Part shown: piece after piece, positions 31,371 to 38,320 of the stretch
How the letters are laid out: each line of letters starts with the position of its first letter
Numbering within the stretch: the first letter of the stretch is position 1
Origin: Nonomuraea africana
GTDB taxonomy: Bacteria > Actinomycetota > Actinomycetes > Streptosporangiales > Streptosporangiaceae
NCBI RefSeq assembly: GCF_014873535.1
Contig: NZ_JADBEF010000001.1
Span: forward strand, 6,262,001-6,326,000
Reading direction: 5' to 3'
Length of the DNA: 64,000 nucleotides
Made by a program: the position numbers and the translations under genes
The notes under the pieces: generated by a model
What the model was told of the DNA's origin: nothing
Seen by the model: the letters and a program-made list of their open reading frames with translations, nothing else
Database searches by the model: none

Positions 31371-32981
31371 CTAAATGGAGGAGAGCGCCGAGCGGAGGCC
31401 GGACAGGCCGATCGGGCCGAGGTTGAGCGCGGCGGTGTGCCACTGCTTGAGGTCGAAGCCCGGCCTGCGCGCGGCCTCGGCGCGGGCCTCGAGCCACGCG
31501 CGCTCGCCCAGCTTGTACGAGATCGCCTGCGCCGGCCAGCCGAAGTACCTGACGATCTCGGGGTGCACGGTGTGCGCCACCGCGCGCCCGCGCTCCCTCA
31601 GCACCTCGCACGCCTTCTCGAAGCTCCAGCGCGAGCCGTCGGGCAGCGGCAGGTCCAGGTGGACGCCGATGTCGATCACCACGCGGGCGGCGCGCAGCGC
31701 GGAGTCGGTCAGCATGCCGAGACGGGTGCCCGGCTCGGTGTGCCAGCCCAGCTCGTCGGCCAGGCGCTCGGCGTACAGCGCCCAGCCCTCGCCGTGCCCG
31801 CTCACCCAGGAGAACTTGGCATACCGCGACAGCCTGTCGCCCGCCACGGTGACCGCGCCGAGCTGCAGGTGGTGTCCTGGCACGCCCTCGTGGAAGACGG
31901 TCGACAGCTCGCTCCAGGTCGCGAACCTCTCCCTGCCGCCGACCGGCCACCATGTGCGTCCCGGACGCGACAGGTCCTCGCTCGGCGCGGTGTAGTAGGC
32001 CGAGCCGGACGTCGAGCCGGGCGCCAGCGTCACGTCGATCGTGCGCAGCGGCTCGGCGATGTCGAAGTGTGTGCCGTGCAGCGCCGCGATGGCGCCGTCA
32101 TGCTTCTCCTTGAGCCAGGCGAGGAAGGCCTCGGCGCCGACGACGTACTGCGTCGCGTTGAGGTGGGCGATCGCCTCGTCGACGCTCGCTCCCGGCAGGA
32201 TCGCGTCGGCCTCCTGCCGCATCTCCTCCTCGATCCGCTCCAGCTCCGCCCAGCCCCACTGGTAGGCGTCGACCAGGTCGAGGTCGGCGCCGAGGTTCAG
32301 CCTGGCGGCCACCGCGTAGCGCTCGGCCCCCACGGCGTCGCGCTCGGCTGCCTTCGGCGCGTACTCCTCACGCAGGTAACGAGCCGCGTCCGCGTAGCCC
32401 TGGTGGGCCAGGGCGGCGGCCTTGGCGAGCTCACCGGCCAGCGGGCCGTCGCCGTAGGAGGCGACGAGGGCGTCGTGGGTGCCGGCGTACTTCTCCGCCG
32501 CGCCCGCGCCCTCCACCGCCTGCCGCCGCGCCGCCACCAGGCCGCGCCTGATGCCCTCGTTCAGCGAGGTCTGCCAGCTCGCCAGCATCTCGGGCACCGC
32601 CGCGAGGTGCGCGGCCACCTTGCGCCACTGCTCGTCGCCGCCGGTGGGCAGCAGGTCGATGCTGTCCCTGACGCTGGACAACAGGCCGAACGGGCTGCTG
32701 AGGTCGGCGTACTGCTCGCCGGTCTCATACCAGGCGGCATGCGCCTCGAGGCGCTCGCGCAGGTGGCTCGCGGCCCTGCGGTCGTCGTCGTTCTCTGGCT
32801 CGAGGGTGTCGAGCTTGGCGAGCGTGGACTTCAGCAGGTCGTGCCGAGCCGCGTGCCCGTCGGGGCTGTAGTCGGTGGAAACGCCGAAGTCACCCGAGAT
32901 GCCCATGTAGACGGCGTCCACGGGGTCGAGCTCGGCCGACCTGGTGATGTGCTCATCGCACAGCCGGAAAATCGGTGTCAT
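31371..32981 (-). CDS. DUF885 family protein (putative zinc peptidase)
   Basis: A 536-aa DUF885 protein. The conserved TVFHEGVPGHHLQ (HExxxxxH-like, residues ~350-362) followed by SGHGEGWALYAE is the family hallmark and looks like a gluzincin-type metal site. The rest is largely helical, as expected. No signal peptide is evident with ATG 32981 (MTPIFRLCDEH); an upstream ATG at 33017 is in frame but its ribosome-binding site is too close. DUF885 members have been linked to peptide hydrolysis, but the substrate is unknown. Confidence 0.8.
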   Translation of the reverse strand: MTPIFRLCDEHITRSAELDPVDAVYMGISGDFGVSTDYSPDGHAARHDLLKSTLAKLDTLEPENDDDRRAASHLRERLEAHAAWYETGEQYADLSSPFGLLSSVRDSIDLLPTGGDEQWRKVAAHLAAVPEMLASWQTSLNEGIRRGLVAARRQAVEGAGAAEKYAGTHDALVASYGDGPLAGELAKAAALAHQGYADAARYLREEYAPKAAERDAVGAERYAVAARLNLGADLDLVDAYQWGWAELERIEEEMRQEADAILPGASVDEAIAHLNATQYVVGAEAFLAWLKEKHDGAIAALHGTHFDIAEPLRTIDVTLAPGSTSGSAYYTAPSEDLSRPGRTWWPVGGRERFATWSELSTVFHEGVPGHHLQLGAVTVAGDRLSRYAKFSWVSGHGEGWALYAERLADELGWHTEPGTRLGMLTDSALRAARVVIDIGVHLDLPLPDGSRWSFEKACEVLRERGRAVAHTVHPEIVRYFGWPAQAISYKLGERAWLEARAEAARRPGFDLKQWHTAALNLGPIGLSGLRSALSSI

Positions 32982-33036
32982 TCCGGCAAAGGTACAGAGC
33001 GGCTTCCCCCTGGTCATTTCCTTTACGGCCGCCGCC

Positions 33037-33195
33037 CTACCTGACCACGAACCCCCGCCAGACGACCCGCCGCCGGTTGTGCACCGGCCACTCACCCGTC
33101 CTGACGCCGGAGTGCACCATGACCACCAGCGCGACGCCCATACCGCCGACCACCAGCACACCCATGAGCAGCATGAGGATGTGTCCGAGAACCAT
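33037..33195 (-). CDS. 52-aa single-pass membrane protein
   Basis: A short frame from ATG 33195 with AAGGAG six nt upstream encodes 52 aa. It has a hydrophobic helix (MVLGHILMLLMGVLVVGG and on to about residue 26) followed by a basic, Arg/Trp-containing cytosolic-type tail ending WRGFVVR. Its ribosome-binding site overlaps one arm of the palindrome at 33205-33230, so expression may be operator-controlled. No family is recognised. It ends 55 bp before the DUF885 start on the same strand and may be co-transcribed with it. Confidence 0.6.
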   Translation of the reverse strand: MVLGHILMLLMGVLVVGGMGVALVVMVHSGVRTGEWPVHNRRRVVWRGFVVR

Positions 33196-33204
33196 GACGG
33201 GCTC

Positions 33205-33230
33205 CTTCTAGTTGAAAATTAAACTAGAAG
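33205..33230. promoter_or_regulatory. 26-bp AT-rich palindrome (operator candidate)
   Basis: CTTCTAGTT (33205-33213) and AACTAGAAG (33222-33230) are perfect inverted arms around an AT-only-but-one spacer. The site overlaps the ribosome-binding site of the 52-aa membrane protein gene. In such GC-rich DNA an AT-rich 9+9 palindrome is unlikely by chance. Size and composition suit a MarR- or TetR-family operator, but the regulator is not identified. Confidence 0.5.
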
Positions 33231-33668
33231 CCTCAACCGGCACCGGCCCTCCCGCATTCCCCGCGTCCGCCGTGGTGGATCGGCGCGTCAATAGTCCCCG
33301 TCCTCGCCTTCACCCTTCCCCGGCGTTCCGAGTGACCGGGACCCCACGTGCCGTCCGCCGGTCGGCGCCGATGCCGTTCAGGAAGAGTCGCGCCAGGGCA
33401 AGGCCGTACGCGCCCGACCGGGCACGCCGTTGATCACCATCCGATGGTAAGAAGATGCCAGCGAGGTCTGCATCAAGCCGCATGGGCCGTGCGTCAAGTT
33501 GCAACGGCCCTGCATCCGCCCTAGCGTACCACGAAGATCGTCTGCACGCATTCGTGCCCGGCGCTGAGACCGCACAACCAGGGGAGAAATGAAGGCTGCA
33601 ATGCAGCGGTCGACTCTTTTAACCGGACGGATTATCAGCGCCGGTCCCGCCGCCGCGCGGGGAGTTGC
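33231..33668. other. 438-bp intergenic region, no supported gene
   Basis: It contains divergent control DNA for the 52-aa membrane protein (minus) and the 131-aa/ddl/vanX operon (plus). A minus-strand open frame around 33310-33504 encodes a stretch resembling the C-terminal helix of TetR-type regulators (YGLALARLFLNGIG). It lacks a DNA-binding domain and may be a decayed remnant. A GGGGAG ribosome-binding site precedes 33669. Confidence 0.4.
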
Positions 33669-34064
33669 ATGACCGCTTCCATTCCTGTTGTTCTGGTGAG
33701 CGACATTCCGTCGATACGTGATGCGCCATTTCACATTGTCGAGATCTTCACGGCGGCGCAGGTGATCCAGCATAAGGGCGAACTGGCCACCGGCGTTCAC
33801 ATCGCCATCGTGGACCCTGGCCTGGAGCCCGGCGACCAGGACATAATTTCAGCGCTGTATCTGCGCAACGCCGGCAAGACGGCGGTGGTCGGCAATCCCG
33901 AACTCGTCCCCGGCGACCTCATGGAGCCGATCCACGAACTCATGACGCACTGCCTGTCCACTTCGACACCTGTTCAGACGGAGGTTCTCCTTATGGAAGA
34001 CGCGATGCCGCTATACGGAGACATAAGCGAGATCGTAGAAGCTTTCGAAAGGCAGGCAACCTGA
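33669..34064 (+). CDS. Unrecognised 131-aa protein, first gene of ddl-vanX-like operon
   Basis: ATG 33669 has GGGGAG five nt upstream. The 131-aa product is soluble and acidic, with alternating strands and helices (IPVVLVSDIPS; VHIAIVDPGLEPGD; KTAVVGNPELVPGD) that look like a small alpha/beta, receiver- or Rossmann-like fold. It has a single Cys and no signal peptide. I recognise no family. Its stop shares a base with the ATG of the ligase gene (TGATG), so the two are coupled and probably act together. Base composition is visibly less GC-rich than the surrounding core genes. Confidence 0.65.
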   Translation: MTASIPVVLVSDIPSIRDAPFHIVEIFTAAQVIQHKGELATGVHIAIVDPGLEPGDQDIISALYLRNAGKTAVVGNPELVPGDLMEPIHELMTHCLSTSTPVQTEVLLMEDAMPLYGDISEIVEAFERQAT

Positions 34065-35086
34065 TGGAACTGCCTCCCAAGCCCATGCGCGTGGCGCTGC
34101 TGCTCGGCGGCGCGAGCGCGGAGCGTGACGTCTCGATCGCCTCGGCGGCCCAGGTCATCCCGGCCCTGCGTGGGCGCGGCCATCGTGTGGACGTCTTCGA
34201 CACCGTCAAGGGCCGGCTCGACCGCGCCGAAGAGGAGCGCGTGTTGAAGGCGAAGGTGGGATACGCGCCGCCCGACCTCGCCCAACAGCCCGTCGTGGGC
34301 ATGGCGACCCGGCTGGTGGAGGAACTGCTGGGCGCGGACGTCGTCTTCCTCGCCCTGCACGGGGGTGCCGGAGAGAACGGCGTCATCCAGGCGATCCTCG
34401 ACTCGGCGGGGCTGCGCTACACCGGCAGCGGCCACCTCGCCAGCGCCATCGCCATGGACAAGGATCTGAGCAAGCGGCTGTTCCGCGCGGCGGGCGTGCC
34501 CACTCCTGACTGGCTGCTGCTGGGGTCGGGCGGCGATCCGGACAACATCCCCTTCGAGATCACCGCCAGCGATCCGCTGATCGTCAAACCGAACGCGCAG
34601 GGGTCCACCATCGGCCTCACTCTGGTGAAGAAGCCGCAGGACCTGCACGACGCCGTAAGGGCCGCGCGGGTGCACGACGCCGATGTGCTGATCGAGCGCT
34701 TCGTGCCCGGACGGGAATTCGTCATCGGCGTTCTCGACGGAAAGCCGCTGGCCGTCGGGGAAATCAAACTCCGTGACAAGGAGATTTTCGACTACGAGGC
34801 CAAGTACCAGGTCGGCGGCGCTCTGGAGATCTTCCCTGCCGACATTTCCCGCGAATTGACGGCCGAACTGCAGGAGCTCGCGGTCAGGGCTCATGAGAGC
34901 CTCAAGCTCGACTCCTACAGCCGCGTGGACTTCCGGCAGGACGAGGAGGGGCGCCTCTGGTGCCTGGAGGTGAACACGTTGCCCGGACTGACCGCCACCA
35001 GCCTCTTTCCGCAGTCGGCACAAGCGTCGGGAATCGCTTTCCCCGAGCTCTGCGAGCGTATCTGCCGATCGGCGATGCGTGGATGA
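34064..35086 (+). CDS. D-alanine-D-alanine ligase-like ATP-grasp enzyme
   Basis: A 340-aa Ddl-family ATP-grasp ligase. Present are GGASAERDVS (catalytic Glu), LHGGAGENGVIQ (normally HGxxGEDG), YTGSGHLASAIAMDK, VKPNAQGSTIGL, DYEAKY, and RVDFRQDEEG...LEVNTLPGLT with metal ligands. The omega-loop segment after DYEAKY is shorter than in E. coli DdlB, and GEN replaces GED. It may therefore be a specialised ligase making a D-Ala-D-Xaa or other dipeptide rather than the housekeeping enzyme. The gene is sandwiched between an unknown 131-aa protein and a VanX-like dipeptidase, overlapping both. Confidence 0.85.
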   Translation: MELPPKPMRVALLLGGASAERDVSIASAAQVIPALRGRGHRVDVFDTVKGRLDRAEEERVLKAKVGYAPPDLAQQPVVGMATRLVEELLGADVVFLALHGGAGENGVIQAILDSAGLRYTGSGHLASAIAMDKDLSKRLFRAAGVPTPDWLLLGSGGDPDNIPFEITASDPLIVKPNAQGSTIGLTLVKKPQDLHDAVRAARVHDADVLIERFVPGREFVIGVLDGKPLAVGEIKLRDKEIFDYEAKYQVGGALEIFPADISRELTAELQELAVRAHESLKLDSYSRVDFRQDEEGRLWCLEVNTLPGLTATSLFPQSAQASGIAFPELCERICRSAMRG

Positions 35087-35745
35087 CGGCCGTCGAATTC
35101 GAGCACGTCGTCATCAGGGAGAATGGCGATGCCCTGGTGGACCTCCGTGACTACCCGTTCGATCTGTGTCCCGCCTACTTTCACCGGGGCCTGTCACCGA
35201 CCAGCGCGATGTATTTACGGCGCGCAGTAGCCGACATGCTGCTCGACATTCAGCGCGACCTGGCTCCGTTGACCTTCAGGATCTGGGACGGTTACCGGCC
35301 GCGCTCCGTGCAGAGCAACATCTACCTGGATTACCTCGCGACCCTTCGAACCGCCCACCCGGAGAAGGAAGAGGCCGAACTGAGGAAGGAGGCGGAGATC
35401 TTTGTCACCGAGCCCGCGAATCCGCGACGCATCCCGCCCCATTCCACCGGCGGGGCAGTGGACTTGACGCTGGTGGACCGGGCCGGTCACGAGCTTGACC
35501 TGGGGACGCCGTTCGACCATTTCGGGCCCGAGTCGGCGGCTCTCTATTTCGAGGAACACGCCGGAAGTCCCCGTGTCAGGGACAACCGGCGAAGGTTGAG
35601 GGACGCCATGATCGGTGCGGGCTTCCGTTGTGACGCTGACGAGTGGTGGCATTTCGACTTCGGCAGCCAGATCTGGGCGGCGCACCACAACCAGCCGGAG
35701 GCCTGCTACGGCGAGATCGATGAGCGTGATCTGCGCCCTTCGTGA
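35083..35745 (+). CDS. VanX-like D-Ala-D-Ala dipeptidase (peptidase M15D)
   Basis: The start is ATG 35083, overlapping the ligase stop (ATGA); 220 aa. The VanX signature is complete: WDGYRPRS (Arg near the active site), the zinc-binding PPHSTGGAVDLTL (SxHxxGxAxD-like) and DEWWHFDF (E..H). These enzymes hydrolyse free D-Ala-D-Ala. No signal peptide, so cytoplasmic. Pairing with a Ddl-like ligase rather than VanA/VanH means this is not a canonical glycopeptide-resistance cluster. The dipeptidase may remove unwanted D-Ala-D-Ala while the ligase makes a variant dipeptide. Confidence 0.87.
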   Translation: MTAVEFEHVVIRENGDALVDLRDYPFDLCPAYFHRGLSPTSAMYLRRAVADMLLDIQRDLAPLTFRIWDGYRPRSVQSNIYLDYLATLRTAHPEKEEAELRKEAEIFVTEPANPRRIPPHSTGGAVDLTLVDRAGHELDLGTPFDHFGPESAALYFEEHAGSPRVRDNRRRLRDAMIGAGFRCDADEWWHFDFGSQIWAAHHNQPEACYGEIDERDLRPS

Positions 35746-35870
35746 GCGTGACGCGGGGCGGGTGGGCAACGGCGGGGCGTGAGCTTGGTCACGAGCCCGG
35801 GCATCTTGCGCCGCCCCGAGCGCGCCGATAGCGTACGTCCGTCGATCACATGAAGGAGGTGAGGAGTCGC

Positions 35871-35921
35871 ATGTTCCCCGTTTCGCTTTCGCGCTCCCAC
35901 CGGACCCAGGTGTCCGCCTGA
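35871..35921 (+). CDS. 16-aa leader peptide upstream of the GNAT gene
   Basis: ATG 35871 follows a very strong AAGGAGGTGAGGAG ribosome-binding site and encodes MFPVSLSRSHRTQVSA, ending TGA 35919-35921. Its last half lies in a hairpin whose 8-bp outer stem is GCGCTCCC/GGGAGCGC. The GNAT start is 28 bp further on. Position, strength of the site and secondary structure suggest a regulatory leader peptide; the trigger is unknown. Confidence 0.55.
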   Translation: MFPVSLSRSHRTQVSA

Positions 35922-35930
35922 CGGGAGCGC
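35891..35930 (+). promoter_or_regulatory. Hairpin overlapping leader peptide stop
   Basis: GCGCTCCC (35891-35898) pairs with GGGAGCGC (35923-35930). CGGAC/GTCCG can pair inside. The leader peptide stop codon lies within the structure, just ahead of the GNAT ribosome-binding site AGGAGA. Translation of the leader would open the hairpin. Confidence 0.5.
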
Positions 35931-35949
35931 TCCTTCCACAGGAGATCCC

Positions 35950-36894
35950 TTGACCGAACCGGTCTTCCGCGCACTCGCCGACGAGAGCGAGTTCGCCCTT
36001 TTCGACAGCATCACCACCCTGCCCACGTCCGGTGTCGGACAGCGCATGCGCCCCTTCCGGGAACTGGCCGCCGAAGGCGAGTACCGGCCGGAGTGGGTCT
36101 GGATCGCCCAGCGGGGCGAGCGGGTCGTCGCCAGGGCCGCCTTCAGCGCCCCACACCGCGCGGAGCATCCGTGGGGCCTCGACTACTTCGACTTCGACAC
36201 CGTGGAGAACGGCGCCGCCCTGCTCAAGGCCGCCTACGCCGCGCTCGTCACTCCCGACTACCACTCACCGATCGGCCCGCGGCCGGAGTACAACCTCCTG
36301 CTGCCCGCGGACTGGCGCGAGCGTCCCGACGCCTTCGCCGAGGCCAACGCCCGCATCCAGGCCGCGGAGAAGGCGGGACTGACCTTCCACGTCGAGCGGC
36401 TCAACCTGCGCTGGATCCCCGAGTACGGCCTGCCGTCCCGCTCGACCAGGCTCACCTTCACCCCTGTCACGGACGAACAGGTCCTGCTGGACCTGATGGT
36501 CCACATCGTCACCGGCAGCCTGGACGCGGGGGACCAGGCGGACCTGCGCAGCATGTCGCCCAAGGAGGTCGCGGCTCACCTCATGGCCATGGTCGGCGGC
36601 ATGCCCGGCGGACGCGACAGGTGGCGGCTGGCCTACAACGCGGCGGGCGAGCTGGTCGGCATGGTGATGCCCACCCGCAACGACCGCTCGGCGACGACCG
36701 GCTACATCGGCGTCGACCACCGGCACCGCGGCCACGGCTACGCGTACGACCTGCTGGCCGAGGCGATGCACATCTTCGCCGAGGAGGGCGAACCTCTCAT
36801 CATCGACAACACCGACGTCGGCAACCACCCGATGGCGGCCACCTTCGAACGCATCGGATACGAGGTGACCGGGCGGCGCATTGTGATGACGTGA
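35950..36894 (+). CDS. GNAT-family N-acetyltransferase (two-domain)
   Basis: The TTG 35950 start has AGGAGA six nt upstream; 314 aa. The C-terminal half has the acetyl-CoA fold: GELVGMVMPTR strand, YIGVDHRHRGHGYAYDLL (RxxGxG/A-like pyrophosphate loop) and NHPMAATFERIGYE. The N-terminal half is a second, degenerate GNAT-like domain. Duplicated GNATs of this kind modify small molecules, including antibiotics, but the substrate is unknown. A leader peptide and hairpin precede it. Confidence 0.8.
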   Translation: MTEPVFRALADESEFALFDSITTLPTSGVGQRMRPFRELAAEGEYRPEWVWIAQRGERVVARAAFSAPHRAEHPWGLDYFDFDTVENGAALLKAAYAALVTPDYHSPIGPRPEYNLLLPADWRERPDAFAEANARIQAAEKAGLTFHVERLNLRWIPEYGLPSRSTRLTFTPVTDEQVLLDLMVHIVTGSLDAGDQADLRSMSPKEVAAHLMAMVGGMPGGRDRWRLAYNAAGELVGMVMPTRNDRSATTGYIGVDHRHRGHGYAYDLLAEAMHIFAEEGEPLIIDNTDVGNHPMAATFERIGYEVTGRRIVMT

Positions 36895-37004
36895 GGCCTG
36901 GCGTGATCGCGCTCGTTTCCACTCGCGTCGACGCTCTGCTGATGTCGAGCGGTATCGCTGCTCGGATAGCGCTGAGCCGCGGGTGCGTGTGGCATGGAGT
37001 GCCG

Positions 37005-37478
37005 TCACGCCCACAGATCGGTGGCGCTGATCACCGGGCAGCCCAGGAGCTCGGTGAGTACGTCGCGCTGATGAGCCGTCAGCGGATTGCGGAAGATGAC
37101 GACGTCGGCGTCGGTCTCCTCGCGAGCAAGTGCGATCTCCCGCACCTTGCCACCACTCACCAGCGTGCGGGACGAGTAGGGCCGGTCCATCGCCTTCACG
37201 CCGCCGTCGGACACCCCTCGGCGCTGCACGAAGCGCCCGACCACGTGAGCACCGAGGGCCGTCACGGAGTCGGCGAGTGCGGCCATGAGCGCGGCATGCT
37301 GCTTCTCCTTGGCGGAGAAGTAACCGACGACAAGGACGTCCGCGCCGGCCAGCCCTTCGGGTGAGAAGTCCGGCCGCCCTTCCAAGGGCCGGATGTTCCG
37401 CGAAGAGCGACGGGGCCGCCGTCGGCGTCGATGCGGTTTCACGATCGACACGGTAGCGATCGAACGACGAGTGTTCAC
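37005..37478 (-). CDS. Stand-alone HflX N-terminal domain protein (no GTPase domain)
   Basis: The start is uncertain; I use GTG 37478 (MNTRRSIATVSIVK), giving 157 aa. Residues from about 45 onward match the HflX N-terminal (GTP-bdg_N) domain: LVVGYFSAKEKQH, RRGVSDGGVKAMDRPYSSR, then RTLVSGGKVREIALAREE, DADVVIFRNPLTAHQRDVL and CPVISATDLW. The frame then stops; no helical linker or GTPase motifs follow. HflX binds ribosomes and rescues them under heat or macrolide/lincosamide stress. A lone N-domain could compete with or modulate HflX; that is inference. An Arg-rich N-terminal stretch may bind RNA. Confidence 0.7.
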   Translation of the reverse strand: MNTRRSIATVSIVKPHRRRRRPRRSSRNIRPLEGRPDFSPEGLAGADVLVVGYFSAKEKQHAALMAALADSVTALGAHVVGRFVQRRGVSDGGVKAMDRPYSSRTLVSGGKVREIALAREETDADVVIFRNPLTAHQRDVLTELLGCPVISATDLWA

Positions 37479-37656
37479 GCCAACCAGGCATACGGCGCGA
37501 TCAGCCTGACACAACACCGAGCGCCGTATCGCTCACGCCCGGCGTGCGCGAGGCACACGACTGCCCCTGCAACCTCCGCGAAAGGGCCTTGCAACCCGAA
37601 TTAGCTAGAAATAGGCACACACCAGGACAAAGCGGATATGAAAGGAATGATCCATC

Positions 37657-38019
37657 ATGCTCAACCTCAAGAACGCTCTGACCGCCACCGCCATCGTGGC
37701 CTCCGCCTTCGCCGTCCCCGTGACGATGTCTGCTCAGGCGGCCGGCGCGAGCACCGGCACCGTGGTCGAGACCGCCACCGCGCCCGTCAAGGCCTCCATG
37801 GCTGACGACTGTTACCGCTATCACGGCAAGTGGCATTGCAAGAAGCCAGACCATAGCTACGGCGGTAACCTCCAGATCAACCGCAACGACACGAAGGATT
37901 ACCCCTGTAGCAACAACCAGATCAATCACAACGACGAGCGCTACCAGGGTCGCGACTGTGGCGACCACTACAAGAAGGATGGCGACGGAAGCAACCATCA
38001 GATCAACCACAACTACTAG
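37657..38019 (+). CDS. Small secreted protein with NxQIN repeats
   Basis: A 120-aa product with an AGGAA ribosome-binding site. A clear Sec signal peptide (residues 1-28, ending MSAQA) precedes a hydrophilic mature part. That part contains four Cys (DDC, WHC, YPC, RDC) and three spaced copies of N-x-QIN-x-N (NLQINRND, NNQINHND, NHQINHNY). It is rich in His, Asn, Asp and Tyr. I do not recognise a family; rodlin- or chaplin-like surface peptides are a loose analogy only. Base composition is much less GC-rich than neighbours. A hairpin follows. Confidence 0.7.
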   Translation: MLNLKNALTATAIVASAFAVPVTMSAQAAGASTGTVVETATAPVKASMADDCYRYHGKWHCKKPDHSYGGNLQINRNDTKDYPCSNNQINHNDERYQGRDCGDHYKKDGDGSNHQINHNY

Positions 38020-38050
38020 TGGCTCATCGTCGCCACGCCAAGGGCGACAT

Positions 38051-38085
38051 CCGTAGGCCCATCGGAGATCCTCCTGGGCCTACGG
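38051..38085 (+). terminator. Hairpin after the secreted repeat protein gene
   Basis: A perfect 11-bp stem CCGTAGGCCCA/TGGGCCTACGG with a 13-nt loop lies 31 bp past the stop codon. There is no U-tract. The rest of 38020-38320 holds only low-complexity GC-rich sequence, and I see no gene in it. Confidence 0.5.
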
Positions 38086-38320
38086 TATCGCGTACGCGGC
38101 GCGCGTGCGCTGACGACTGCGGCGCCGCCGCCGTCGTCGGCGGACCTGCCCCGGCGCGCGGCCGAGGTGATCGCCGGCCAGTTCGACGCGGTCATGGCGG
38201 CGGCCGAGGGTCGGGGCGCCGGCCCGACTGGCAACACGTCCGAAGGGCCCCGGCGCGCCCGCCCCCAACCGAAGGCCCTTCGAGCGAGGGCCTTCCTGGG
38301 GTCCTGCGTCCGAAGGTTCT

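Noticed and set aside
33310..33504. TetR-like C-terminal fragment on the minus strand
   Set aside because: The YGLALARLFLNGIG stretch is suggestive but too short, and no DNA-binding domain is present in any frame. Noted only as a possible remnant.
34064..35745. Vancomycin-resistance vanHAX cluster
   Set aside because: The ligase has Ddl-type DYEAKY rather than VanA/VanB features, and there is no VanH dehydrogenase or VanRS pair adjacent. Only the dipeptidase is Van-like.
38020..38320. Small gene between the secreted peptide and the glycerophosphotransferase
   Set aside because: Open frames are Arg/Ala/Pro-rich composition artefacts without a ribosome-binding site. Only the hairpin at 38051-38085 is supported.
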